The notes below the pieces were generated by a model. That model saw nothing but the letters and a program-made list of their open reading frames with translations, had not been told where the DNA came from and ran no database searches. A stretch of DNA of 64,000 nucleotides from Pedobacter paludis. Lineage in GTDB: Bacteria > Bacteroidota > Bacteroidia > Sphingobacteriales > Sphingobacteriaceae. The translations under genes were made by a program, and so were the position numbers. Position 1 is the first letter of the stretch; each line of letters begins with the position of its first letter. The stretch spans positions 124,001 through 188,000 of the forward strand of contig NZ_QGNY01000003.1 in assembly GCF_003173575.1 (NCBI RefSeq). The letters run 5' to 3'. Of this stretch, positions 45,980-54,479 are shown piece by piece.

Positions 45980-45987
45980 CAAATTTA
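45980..45987 (-). promoter_or_regulatory. Candidate -7 box of mqo
   Basis: TAAATTTG on the minus strand matches TAnnTTTG and lies 18 nt upstream of the mqo ATG. The remainder of the 299-bp gap to 46261 holds no gene; it has a second box, TAAATTTG at 46236-46243, 17 nt before the GNAT gene. Confidence 0.4.
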
Positions 45988-46235
45988 GAATGATTTTAAA
46001 TACGACACGAATTTTAATCGATTAAAACACAAAAAAATTGCTAAAAAATTAGAAATAGTTTAGTATTTGGCAAGCCAAGAACAAAATTTAGTCCAAACTT
46101 GCCAAGGTTTGTTATCGATTTTAAAAAAGACATTAAAATAACATTAGAAACTGATTCTATTTTTGATGATTCTGTTATTCTTATACTGATAAATTTTACT
46201 AAAGATTGAAGAAAGATTCATTTTATAATTTTCTT

Positions 46236-46243
46236 TAAATTTG
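46236..46243 (+). promoter_or_regulatory. Candidate -7 box of the GNAT gene
   Basis: TAAATTTG matches TAnnTTTG, 17 nt before the ATG at 46261. No clear -33 element. Confidence 0.35.
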
Positions 46244-46260
46244 TTAAAAGACTATTAGGG

Positions 46261-46689
46261 ATGATCGCAATAAGAGAAATTAATGAGCAAGATTTTGAAG
46301 AAGTTGCTAAGCTAACCGGCCAATTAAACTATGAGGTAAACGCCACAGAGACTTTGCATAGAATTAAAGCCATAAAATCTTCAGTTGTGGATGTTGCTTT
46401 TGTTGCTGTCTATAACGAATTGGTTGTAGGTTGGATTCATAGTTTTTATACGATAAGGATTGAATCAAAGCCTTTTGTAGAAATTGCAGGTTTGGTGGTA
46501 GATTCTGCATGTCGCAATCAAAATATTGGAAAATTACTTATCGAAAAAGCAACAGATTGGGCTAAAGGCCATCAGGTAACGAGCATTCGTGTGCGATGTA
46601 ATACCATAAGAAAAGACAGTCATAAGTTTTATGAGCATATTGGGTTTCGATTAACCAAGCAACAGATGATTTATGAAATTGATATTTGA
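46261..46689 (+). CDS. GNAT family N-acetyltransferase
   Basis: The 142-residue protein has the acetyl-CoA-binding motif A with VDSACRNQNIGKLLIEKATDWA (about residues 85-105; R/Q-x-x-G-x-G/K pattern) and a C-terminal strand pair (CNTIRKDSHKFYEHIGFRLT). The acceptor is unknown. It begins MIAIREINEQDFEEVAKL, typical of the fold. It is followed 3 bp later by an NTF2-like gene and probably cotranscribed. Confidence 0.87.
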   Translation: MIAIREINEQDFEEVAKLTGQLNYEVNATETLHRIKAIKSSVVDVAFVAVYNELVVGWIHSFYTIRIESKPFVEIAGLVVDSACRNQNIGKLLIEKATDWAKGHQVTSIRVRCNTIRKDSHKFYEHIGFRLTKQQMIYEIDI

Positions 46690-46692
46690 TTT

Positions 46693-47049
46693 ATGAAAAC
46701 TTCACCTAAAGAAATTCTCAAACTCTGGATCGAGGCTTTTAACAAAACTGATATCGAAACCTTAATAGATTTATATGCTGAAGATGCTATAAATCATCAA
46801 GTAGCAAATAATCCTGTTGAGGGAAAGCCTACCATTAGGGAAATGTTTGAAAATGAATTTGCAAATGCGGATATGCTTTGCCAGCCTGAGCATATTTTTG
46901 AAGATGGTGAATGGGCAATTATGGAATGGAAAGATCCGAAAGGATTTAGAGGTTGTGGCTTTTTTCACATTGTGGATCATAAAATTATATTACAACGCGG
47001 TTATTGGGATAAACTTTCTTTCCATAAACTCTATAAAATTTCATTATAG
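46693..47049 (+). CDS. NTF2/SnoaL-like protein
   Basis: The 118-residue protein has the alpha+beta cone fold pattern of SnoaL-like and ketosteroid-isomerase-like proteins: FNKTDIETLIDLYAEDAINHQ, GKPTIREMF, EDGEWAIMEWKD and a final HIVDHKIILQRGYWDKL. It may be an enzyme or a small-molecule binder. It lies 3 bp after the GNAT gene. Confidence 0.8.
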   Translation: MKTSPKEILKLWIEAFNKTDIETLIDLYAEDAINHQVANNPVEGKPTIREMFENEFANADMLCQPEHIFEDGEWAIMEWKDPKGFRGCGFFHIVDHKIILQRGYWDKLSFHKLYKISL

Positions 47050-47171
47050 ACCAAAGAATTAATGTCTTTTGTAACAAATAAATGAAATCCCTATCTTAAA
47101 GGCATTCTTAGTACAAAATCCTTATCAAATACATCCCATATATTTTTGATTTTTTAAATTAATTATTAGCT

Positions 47172-48473
47172 ATGAGATGCCTAATTGTTTTTTTGAGTGT
47201 TATTTTACTTTCTAGCTGTTCGCGAGAAAAAACCGATAAAGTTCTACTGGAGCTTGATCAAAAAAAGCTCGAAGAAAATATTAACTACGATAAAATAGTA
47301 TTTTACAAATTCGCAAAGATTGCGGTAAGATCTACCGCTGTTGAGGATACCACAATTGCTGATTATCAGAAGTTTTCTAAACAGACTCAAAGTGTTCTGA
47401 GAACAATGAAATCTGTCAATCCAAATAGTAAAGAATCTATTTCGGTAATTGATGCATTGCTCATGTATAAGGAATATCGCTCAGTAAAAAGTTTCGTAAA
47501 AGCAACTGACGAAGATTTGTTTCCGCCCCTATCTAATGGCTTTATTGCCATGTATACTGGATCAAAATCCAACACAAGCATCATTCCGGAAATAAGCAAG
47601 GCAAAATTTCAGAATGTGGAGCATGCCGTTTTAAGCATGGCTGTTTTAACTACAAGAGATTTGGGTCAGCCTTTTGCCTTGTACGAATGTTCTAAAACCC
47701 AGCCCGAGTTACTGGATGATTGTGAAATTAAGACTTTATTGGAGTTTGTGCGTGGCTTTTTGTTCTTCAGCAACAATCTGTATTACCTATCGGAAGATGG
47801 AATTTCAAGAAATATTAACTGGCTAAACAAAAATGAGGACATTCCTTTACCGTATACCAAAGCATTTTTTGGTTGGGGTAATTTAAGCGATGCTCAAACC
47901 CACACGGCTTTTCATGGGATGAATCATCTTTTTAGAGGTTTAGATCGTTTAAGGATGGAGCGCAAAATTGATGAGGAACGATCGCTTGAGGATTTTGAAG
48001 ATTTTTTGAAGGATATGGACAAACTGGGCTTGCAGAACGAGTTGGTTTGGGCGGTAGAAAGTTATTTATACCTTAAAAAAGAGAATCCTGAAAAGGCTAT
48101 CCCAGCGCTCACAAAATTAAAATCAAGTCCATTGTTTTCAGAGAGCGAGCGTGAAGTTTTTGAGCAAACCGTTGGCTATGTTAAGGATCGAAAATCTGAC
48201 GCAGCATTGAAAGGTGTTTACGATAAAGCTTTTTTGGGAAAGGTAGCCAGTAAATACATGCTTTCTATTTTATCGAAAGTTAATTGGGAAAAAGTAATGC
48301 AGGATCAAGGTGTACCGCACACCAAAGAGATTTTTGCAGGGATTAATAAGTTTAAGGAATTATCAAATTCTGTTAGCAGCTATACCCAACCATCTACAAT
48401 AGATAAAGGCAAAAAAGAAATTACCAAACAAGGAAGCGAGCTTTTAGAAAAGGCAAAAGGTTTTTGGAAGTAG
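47172..48473 (+). CDS. Large lipoprotein of unknown function
   Basis: The signal peptide ends in the lipobox LLSSC (Cys15). The remaining 418 residues are mostly helical and soluble, with FAKIAVRSTAVEDTTIADYQ, a His-rich patch (AQTHTAFHGMNHLFRGLDRL, about 240-260) and repeated helices resembling a TPR-type array in SYLYLKKENPEKAIPALTKL. I do not recognise the family. The histidines could bind metal, but this is speculative. No partner gene is adjacent. Confidence 0.6.
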   Translation: MRCLIVFLSVILLSSCSREKTDKVLLELDQKKLEENINYDKIVFYKFAKIAVRSTAVEDTTIADYQKFSKQTQSVLRTMKSVNPNSKESISVIDALLMYKEYRSVKSFVKATDEDLFPPLSNGFIAMYTGSKSNTSIIPEISKAKFQNVEHAVLSMAVLTTRDLGQPFALYECSKTQPELLDDCEIKTLLEFVRGFLFFSNNLYYLSEDGISRNINWLNKNEDIPLPYTKAFFGWGNLSDAQTHTAFHGMNHLFRGLDRLRMERKIDEERSLEDFEDFLKDMDKLGLQNELVWAVESYLYLKKENPEKAIPALTKLKSSPLFSESEREVFEQTVGYVKDRKSDAALKGVYDKAFLGKVASKYMLSILSKVNWEKVMQDQGVPHTKEIFAGINKFKELSNSVSSYTQPSTIDKGKKEITKQGSELLEKAKGFWK

Positions 48474-48849
48474 TGTTCTAATTTTCCACTTACGAAGTTT
48501 TGTTGGATGTGTGATGGCAGAACTTCGTAAGTCTTCAAAGGAATAGTATATGTGATCAAAACTTACAAAGTCTTTCTTAGCTTTAGGCTGTTGAGACTTC
48601 GTAAGTTGGATGGACGTGCCTATCTAAACCGTATTGAAGCGGCATCCCCCGACTTAATCTCCATCCATTTACCACAGGTTCTATCGGGGATACAGCGGGA
48701 GGACGGACCGAACAAACGCCAAGCAGTACATCAGCACCTTTCCAGATCAGTTTGCAATTTCTACAATCAAACAATTTTGTAATTAACCATCCATCAAAAC
48801 ATTACAACTTTCAAACATTCGAAAATTGCAACATTCCAATCCTAATCCT
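48474..48849. other. Structured intergenic region upstream of lipA
   Basis: No gene is supported in this 388-bp gap. It contains two hairpins made from ACTTACGAAGT-type units (48488-48606) and then a GC-richer stretch (48606-48740) with further inverted pairs such as TGGATGGA/TCCATCCA and CCCCCGA/TCGGGG. The phrase GGGATACAGCGGGAGGACGG resembles an interspersed repeat I remember from Sphingobacteriaceae. Confidence 0.55.
48488..48606. repeat. Two tandem hairpins from ACTTACGAAGT-type units
   Basis: Hairpin one pairs ACTTACGAAGTT (48488-48499) with AACTTCGTAAGT (48521-48532), a perfect 12-bp stem. Hairpin two pairs ACTTACAAAGTC (48561-48572) with GACTTCGTAAGT (48595-48606) with one mismatch. 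The two units look like copies of one REP-like element. Confidence 0.7.
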
Positions 48850-48857
48850 TAACTTTG
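48850..48857 (+). promoter_or_regulatory. -7 promoter box of lipA
   Basis: TAACTTTG ends 4 nt before the ATG at 48862. A TTG at 48826-48828, 21 nt upstream, is a plausible -33 element. A leaderless transcript is predicted. Confidence 0.55.
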
Positions 48858-48861
48858 TGCT

Positions 48862-49755
48862 ATGATCGATTTACCGGTAGTACCTGCTGTAACTGAAGTT
48901 AAACGTAAGCCAGATTGGTTGCGTGTGAAATTGCCTGTTGGAAAAGAATATGCACAGGTTCGGAGCTTAGTTGATACCCATAAGCTTCATACCATTTGTG
49001 AAAGTGGTAATTGCCCTAACATGGGTGAATGCTGGGGAGCAGGTACGGCAACTTTTATGATTTTAGGAAATATTTGCACCAGAAGCTGTTCTTTTTGCGC
49101 AGTTGCAACAGGCAGGCCTTTGGCCGTTGATGTGGATGAGCCTAATCGTGTTGCCAACTCAGTAAAGTTAATGGGGGTAAAACATTGTGTAATTACCTCG
49201 GTAGATCGTGATGACTTAAAAGATGGAGGTTCTATTATCTGGGCCGAAACGCTTCAAGCCATCCGCAAAGAAAGTCCGATTACTACATTAGAAACCTTAA
49301 TTCCTGATTTTAGAGGAATTTGGGACAATCTATATCGCGTTTTAGATGAAAAACCGGAAGTGGTTTCCCACAATATGGAAACGGTTAAACGCTTAACCAA
49401 ACAGGTAAGAATCCAAGCTAAATATGATCGTAGCTTAGAGGCCTTAAAGAGAATATCTGAATTTGGTTTAAGAACCAAAACTGGTATTATGCTTGGCTTG
49501 GGCGAAACCGAAGACGATGTTTTTGAAGCTATGGATGATTTAGTGGCAAATGGTGTTCATATTTTAACTTTGGGCCAATATCTGCAACCAACCCGCAACC
49601 ACCACCCTGTCGTAGATTGGATTCATCCAGATACTTTTGCGATGTACAAAGAGATTGGGATGGCTAAGGGCTTAAAATACGTGGAGAGTGGTCCTTTGGT
49701 TCGGTCTTCCTACCATGCAGAAAAACATCTTTTTCCAATAGAGGGAATTGTATAA
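48862..49755 (+). CDS. lipA: Lipoyl synthase
   Basis: LipA inserts two sulfurs into the octanoyl group on lipoate-dependent enzymes using radical SAM chemistry. The 297-residue protein has the auxiliary cluster cysteines in [12 protein letters not shown], the radical SAM motif CTRSCSFC, and the C-terminal RSSYHAE segment. No lipB or lipoate-protein ligase gene is adjacent. Confidence 0.95.
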   Translation: MIDLPVVPAVTEVKRKPDWLRVKLPVGKEYAQVRSLVDTHKLHTICESGNCPNMGECWGAGTATFMILGNICTRSCSFCAVATGRPLAVDVDEPNRVANSVKLMGVKHCVITSVDRDDLKDGGSIIWAETLQAIRKESPITTLETLIPDFRGIWDNLYRVLDEKPEVVSHNMETVKRLTKQVRIQAKYDRSLEALKRISEFGLRTKTGIMLGLGETEDDVFEAMDDLVANGVHILTLGQYLQPTRNHHPVVDWIHPDTFAMYKEIGMAKGLKYVESGPLVRSSYHAEKHLFPIEGIV

Positions 49756-49864
49756 ACACTTCTTTTTTCAATTTAAAATTTCCAAAATCGAACTCTAAAA
49801 AGGAATAGGGGCCCAAAACATTTTTTTGGTTTTGTTGTTCAGTATTGTATCTTAGTAACCAATA

Positions 49865-50416
49865 GTGAGTGCATTAAAAAAATTAACCCTAACTGAGCCT
49901 GAACTTGTTTTGGCATTGCAATCGAAAGATCCTGCGATACTAAAAACACTGTACAGCATGTATTCATCGTCGTTATACGGTGTAATATCTCGTATTATTA
50001 CCCACACCGAACTTGCCGAAGATGTACTTCAAGAAACCTTTGTAAAGATTTGGCAATCGGCATCACACTACGACAATACTAAAGGACGTTTATTTACCTG
50101 GATGATGAATATCGCCAGAAATCTCTCTATAGACAAACTACGATCGAAAGATTTTAAGAACTCACTCAAAAACCAAGACATCGAAAATAACGTAAGTTTC
50201 GTTGATGAGCAAAACAAGGTAACTTTTAACCCTGATGTACTTGGTGTTAAGCAACTTGTAGAGAACCTTAAACCTGATTTGCAGGCGGTTCTTGATTTGG
50301 TTTATTATAAAGGCTTTACGCATGTAGAGGCTGCAGAAAAATTGGAGTTGCCATTAGGAACGGTTAAAACCCGAATCCGATTGGCTATTATAGAATTGAG
50401 AAGGAATTTTAATTGA
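49865..50416 (+). CDS. ECF-type sigma factor (SigK/RpoE family)
   Basis: The 183-residue protein has sigma region 2 (LYGVISRIITHTELAEDVLQETFVKIW in parts, residues 37-63, plus FTWMMNIARNLSIDKLR) and region 4 with a helix-turn-helix (GFTHVEAAEKLELPLGTVKTRI). It starts at a GTG at 49865; no better in-frame ATG is present. It overlaps the anti-sigma gene by 4 bp, the usual arrangement for this sigma/anti-sigma pair. Confidence 0.92.
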   Translation: MSALKKLTLTEPELVLALQSKDPAILKTLYSMYSSSLYGVISRIITHTELAEDVLQETFVKIWQSASHYDNTKGRLFTWMMNIARNLSIDKLRSKDFKNSLKNQDIENNVSFVDEQNKVTFNPDVLGVKQLVENLKPDLQAVLDLVYYKGFTHVEAAEKLELPLGTVKTRIRLAIIELRRNFN

Positions 50417-51285
50417 GCGTGGAAAATTTAAAAGCATATATCGAATCTGGAGTACTTGAGTTGTACGTTTTAGGTGATTTATCACCAGAAGAAACTGTAC
50501 AGGTTGAAGAAATGGCATCTCGCTACCCTGAGGTAAGAGATGAAATAGCTGCAATTGAGCAAGCTATGGAACAGTATGCTATGCAAAATGCAGTTGAACC
50601 ATCCGCAGATGTGGAGACTAAATTGTTTGAGTTATTGGGATTAAATGAGGAAAAAATAATTGAAGAAAATTTCCCAGTTACTCCTGTACCATCAATTAAA
50701 ACTGAAGAACCAAAAATAATTCAGTTTGACAACAACTACGCCAAAGTGCGAAATTTACGTTATGCACTAGTTGCCTGTGTAGCGCTATTAGTAATGAGCG
50801 TTGCTGCACTTTTTGTTACTTACAATAAACTTAATGATGCACATAACGAAATTGCCAGTTTAAATTTCGACAAGCAAAAATTTGCTGGTGTTGTAAGCAA
50901 ACTGGAATTCGATAATCAAGGCCTAAGTAATATGGCGGAGATGAATGATAGCAAAGAATGGGCAACAATTCGATTAGAAGGTCAGAAATTTAGTCCTTCA
51001 TCTAAAATGAAAGTGTATTGGAACAAGCAAAATAAAAGCGTTTTAATAAACTATGTTGCCATGGATTTACCTAAAACTGATGCCGAACATGAATATCAAC
51101 TATGGGCATTGGTAAATGGCAAACCAGTAAGCCTTGGTGTTTTTGGTGGCGACGATAAAGCAAAAGAAGCATTACTTAAAATGCAAACGATAGAACAGGC
51201 TCAAGCTTTTGCCGTAACGGTAGAACCTACGGGCGGAAGCATTAACCCAACAATGGATAAGCTAACTGTTATGGGTGGTGTTTAA
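50413..51285 (+). CDS. RskA-type anti-sigma factor
   Basis: The N-terminal anti-sigma domain (residues 1-100, with LEL YVLGDLSPEETVQVEEMA) binds the ECF sigma factor; one transmembrane helix lies at about 115-138 (LRYALVACVALLVMSVAALF). The periplasmic C-terminal RskA domain contains KSVLINYVAMDLPKTDAEHEYQ and LWALVNGKPVSLGVF. The start is a TTG overlapping the sigma stop (TTGA) or a GTG at 50419. Both are non-ATG, consistent with coupled low-level translation. Confidence 0.87.
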   Translation: MSVENLKAYIESGVLELYVLGDLSPEETVQVEEMASRYPEVRDEIAAIEQAMEQYAMQNAVEPSADVETKLFELLGLNEEKIIEENFPVTPVPSIKTEEPKIIQFDNNYAKVRNLRYALVACVALLVMSVAALFVTYNKLNDAHNEIASLNFDKQKFAGVVSKLEFDNQGLSNMAEMNDSKEWATIRLEGQKFSPSSKMKVYWNKQNKSVLINYVAMDLPKTDAEHEYQLWALVNGKPVSLGVFGGDDKAKEALLKMQTIEQAQAFAVTVEPTGGSINPTMDKLTVMGGV

Positions 51286-51299
51286 TAAATGATAATTTA

Positions 51300-51338
51300 C
51301 ATAAAAGCCTGTATTTGATAAAAATACAGGCTTTTATG
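51300..51338. terminator. Bidirectional terminator after the anti-sigma gene
   Basis: A perfect 17-bp stem (51300-51316 with 51322-51338; core AAAAGCCTGTATTT) with a 5-nt loop and T-rich flanks lies between the anti-sigma gene and the convergent AIM24 gene. Confidence 0.88.
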
Positions 51339-51341
51339 TTT

Positions 51342-52046
51342 TTACGCCTTTGCTGCGTATTTAACTTCCTCATAAGGCTGAACCAAAACCCAACCTTCTC
51401 CAGAGAATTCTAGTTGGAAAGACTCTCCACTACCTCTGCCGATGAAAGAGCCGAATGTAAGATTGGTTTTTATTTTGGGCGATAAATTTTCAGACCAGGC
51501 AACCGTTGCATTCGGATCTGTAAAAACGGGTTGACTAGGCGTAACTCTCAATAGAATTGGCTCGCCATGCGTTGTGATTGCAATATAACCGCTCCCCGAT
51601 AATTTTACCTGAAACAAGCCTCCGCTCATCATTCCCGCCACACTTTTCAACATCTTTATTTCGTTTTTGATGCTTTCCTCTAATGCTAAAACATCGTTAC
51701 CGTTAACAAATATAGATTCGTTTTGCAACTTAATAATCTTCACTTTTTTACCTTCATCTGCCAGATACAACTTGCCCGTACCAGCTGCATGCATGAGTGA
51801 GGTACCTTCTCCAGAGATTGCCTTTTTTAACAATCCGCCTAGTCCCTTACTCAGTAAACCTTCTCTTTTAAAATCAACATTTCCAATGTAGGCAACCATA
51901 GATCCCGCCTTGGCCATTATTTTTTGATTTTTTAAATTAACCTCCAGCATTGCTGGCTTTTCTAATTCAAAAAAATCATTTTCGTTTGGGTTTTCCGCCG
52001 ATTCTGTAATTAGTTCTGATAAGGTGTATTCTTTGTTTATGCTCAT
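51342..52046 (-). CDS. AIM24 family protein
   Basis: This 234-residue soluble protein is made of repeated beta strands as in the AIM24/TIGR00266 family: FFELEKPAMLEVNLKNQKIMAKAGSM in parts, MHAAGTGKLYLADEGKKVKI and FQVKLSGSGYIAITTHGEP with a final GEGWVLVQPYEE. The family's function in bacteria is unknown; eukaryotic AIM24 is mitochondrial. A terminator is shared with the anti-sigma gene. Confidence 0.82.
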   Translation of the reverse strand: MSINKEYTLSELITESAENPNENDFFELEKPAMLEVNLKNQKIMAKAGSMVAYIGNVDFKREGLLSKGLGGLLKKAISGEGTSLMHAAGTGKLYLADEGKKVKIIKLQNESIFVNGNDVLALEESIKNEIKMLKSVAGMMSGGLFQVKLSGSGYIAITTHGEPILLRVTPSQPVFTDPNATVAWSENLSPKIKTNLTFGSFIGRGSGESFQLEFSGEGWVLVQPYEEVKYAAKA

Positions 52047-52213
52047 AATCTAGTTTGTTATCAATTGTCCGATTAGTTTGTTAAAACCGGCATAGATTTA
52101 TCAAACCCCAAGCCAAAACATGATCTAAAATCAGTTTATTTATTCACAATTATGAATAAATTTTTAAATGGAATCTTTGCCTCATTTAAAAAATTCTAAT
52201 TCTCTTTAATTCA

Positions 52214-53707
52214 CTAAAGCATCAATGTTTTTACTTCTTTTGAAATTCTTTTGGCAACTTGCGATGCTGTTACTACCAGCCTTTCCGCAGCTAAATAATC
52301 TCCTGCTTGCCCATGAACATAGCAAGCTAAAATTGTGGCTTCAACCGGTGTGTATTTTTGGGCAAGAAAAGCCACAATTATCCCAGTTAAAACATCACCC
52401 ATTCCGCCCTGCGCCATAGCTGGATTTCCCGTGGGATTAATATGAACTTTTCCACTGGGTAGACATATAAAGGTAAACTGATTTTTTAAAACAATAATAA
52501 TTTTTAAATCCTTTGCCTTTCTTTTAGCCGTTTGCACACGTTCCCACCAACTTTCGTGTTTTCCAAATAATCGGTCGAATTCTTTTAAATGTGGTGTAAG
52601 AATCGTGTTCTCCTTTAATTTCCCTATTAAATCATGTCGCTCGGATAACATATTTAGCGCATCGGCATCTATCACTAAAGGTTGTCCTGATGCAATTAAG
52701 GTTTCTAAAAGTTTTTCATTTTCTGTAGAAATGCCTAAACCTGGCCCAACAGCAATGGCTTGATATTTGGCAGGATTTTCAATTCGAGTATATTCATCTC
52801 GAGGCAAGGCCATTACCTCTGGCAAACTTGTATTTAAGGCAGTTAATCCACTTTGCGGAACACAAGCTGTGGTTAAGCCAGCACCACTGTGTAAACAAGC
52901 CATCGAAGAAAGCAATGCGGCGCCCATTGTGTTTGAACTGCCCGCAACGATTAGCGCATGCCCATAAGTTCCCTTATGACTAAAAAGTTTACGCGGTTTT
53001 AAAATCTGCTGAATATCCTTTGTTTCTACCAGATAAAAATCAGCATCCTGTTTTTGAATAAAATCTTCATCTAAACCAATTTCTACAACTTCAAATTTTT
53101 CAGTAGCTGAAGCCGATTCTGGAAAGAAAAAATTAATTTTTGGTCGCTGGAAGCAAATGGTCTTGAAAGCTATAATTCCGTTATATTTCTCAGGTATTTT
53201 TCCTTCTGTAAAAAAACCTGTTGGCACATCCACCGAATAAACTTTTTTATTTAGTTTATTGATAAAGCTAGCCAAATCTTCATAATCACCTTCAAGTGGC
53301 TTATTTAATCCAGAACCTAAAATTGCATCAATAATTAAGTCAGCTTTGATATTTTTAAGATCAGATATTTGATTAATTTCGAACTTCTTACACCGTGTTT
53401 CTTCAATACGCTGTAGGTTTATGGCATAATCATCGCTCTGTTTTGTACTAAAGTTAATGATGTAAATTTTGATGTTTTCATATCCATTGGCAATTAATAG
53501 ATGCGCAATCGCTAAGCCATCACCACCATTATTCCCTTTTCCGCAAAAAATTGCTACACTTTTGTTGGTATCAAATTCATCTCTTAAAAAGCTTTGAACA
53601 AATGCCTTTGCGGCTTTTTCCATTAAATCAATTGAAGCGATCGGTTTATTTGCGATGGTAAATTTATCTGCCTTACGCATCTGTTCTGAAGTAAGCAATG
53701 TTTGCAT
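52214..53707 (-). CDS. nnr: Bifunctional NAD(P)HX epimerase/dehydratase
   Basis: The enzyme repairs hydrated NAD(P)H. Residues 1-215 form the YjeF_N epimerase (IDLMEKAAKAFVQSF, IFCGKGNNGGDGLAIAHLL); residues 220-497 form the ADP-dependent dehydratase (VIDADALNMLSE, ILTPHLKEFDRLFG, NPAMAQGGMGDVLTGII). Length agrees with the E. coli Nnr fusion (515). It is monocistronic. Confidence 0.93.
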   Translation of the reverse strand: MQTLLTSEQMRKADKFTIANKPIASIDLMEKAAKAFVQSFLRDEFDTNKSVAIFCGKGNNGGDGLAIAHLLIANGYENIKIYIINFSTKQSDDYAINLQRIEETRCKKFEINQISDLKNIKADLIIDAILGSGLNKPLEGDYEDLASFINKLNKKVYSVDVPTGFFTEGKIPEKYNGIIAFKTICFQRPKINFFFPESASATEKFEVVEIGLDEDFIQKQDADFYLVETKDIQQILKPRKLFSHKGTYGHALIVAGSSNTMGAALLSSMACLHSGAGLTTACVPQSGLTALNTSLPEVMALPRDEYTRIENPAKYQAIAVGPGLGISTENEKLLETLIASGQPLVIDADALNMLSERHDLIGKLKENTILTPHLKEFDRLFGKHESWWERVQTAKRKAKDLKIIIVLKNQFTFICLPSGKVHINPTGNPAMAQGGMGDVLTGIIVAFLAQKYTPVEATILACYVHGQAGDYLAAERLVVTASQVAKRISKEVKTLML

Positions 53708-53885
53708 ATAGCCAATATAATGTTATCTCCTCAATAAATATAAATAGAAGGCTTATTGTTTTTTGTTGGCGATTACTTCCAATTACGAATTACATAGTTT
53801 TAATGATGCAGTAATTTATATATTAGGCAAAAATACCATATCGTATTCTTTAACGTTTTCTATTGAATTAAATTAACTAACCAAA

Positions 53886-54296
53886 ATGATGAATCAAAAA
53901 CCATCGAATGCTTTCGTGGCAGCTGCCTGGATTGCATTAGGCATCGGAATGATAGGCTTTATTGTAGGCTTATGGCGTTCTGATATGCTTCTTAATGAAA
54001 AGGGATATTATTTTACCGTATTGATGTTTGGCCTTTTCGCTGTAATTTCTTTACAAAAAGCTGTTCGGGATAAACTGGAAGGCATACCAGTTACTGAAAT
54101 TTATTATGGAATTAGCTGGTTCTCTACGCTTTTAACCATTACATTATTGGTTATCGGCCTGTGGAATGCCACACTTTTACCAAGTGAAAAAGGGTTTTAT
54201 GCTTTTGCATTTTTACTATCCTTGTTTGGTGCCATAACGGTGCAAAAGAATACTAGAGATAGTCAGATTTTTAACAAAAACCAAGATCCAAGTTAA
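53886..54296 (+). CDS. YiaA/YiaB family inner-membrane protein
   Basis: The 136-residue protein has four hydrophobic segments arranged as two similar halves: AAWIALGIGMIGFIVGLW with KGYYFTVLMFGLFAVISLQKAVRD, then WFSTLLTITLLVIGLWNA with KGFYAFAFLLSLFGAITVQKNTRD. This duplication is typical of the YiaA/B family, whose role is unknown. A terminator follows at 54320. Confidence 0.87.
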   Translation: MMNQKPSNAFVAAAWIALGIGMIGFIVGLWRSDMLLNEKGYYFTVLMFGLFAVISLQKAVRDKLEGIPVTEIYYGISWFSTLLTITLLVIGLWNATLLPSEKGFYAFAFLLSLFGAITVQKNTRDSQIFNKNQDPS

Positions 54297-54319
54297 AAAA
54301 GAGTTTTTAAAATTAATTT

Positions 54320-54347
54320 AAACCAGTGCTTCGGCACTGGTTTTTTT
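54320..54347 (+). terminator. Intrinsic terminator after the YiaA/B-like gene
   Basis: A 10-bp stem AAACCAGTGC/GCACTGGTTT (54320-54329 with 54334-54343) with a TTCG tetraloop and a T-run. It separates the YiaA/B gene from the amine catabolic cluster. Confidence 0.9.
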
Positions 54348-54479
54348 GTTTAGATTTTATTTTACAACAGCATAAAAAATCATTAATTTAAACCACAATT
54401 ACCGCATAAATAAATTAATAATCATTTCCGAGCAGAATTAATTATTCATCTATTCAAACTATTGCTTAAACCATAAAGG

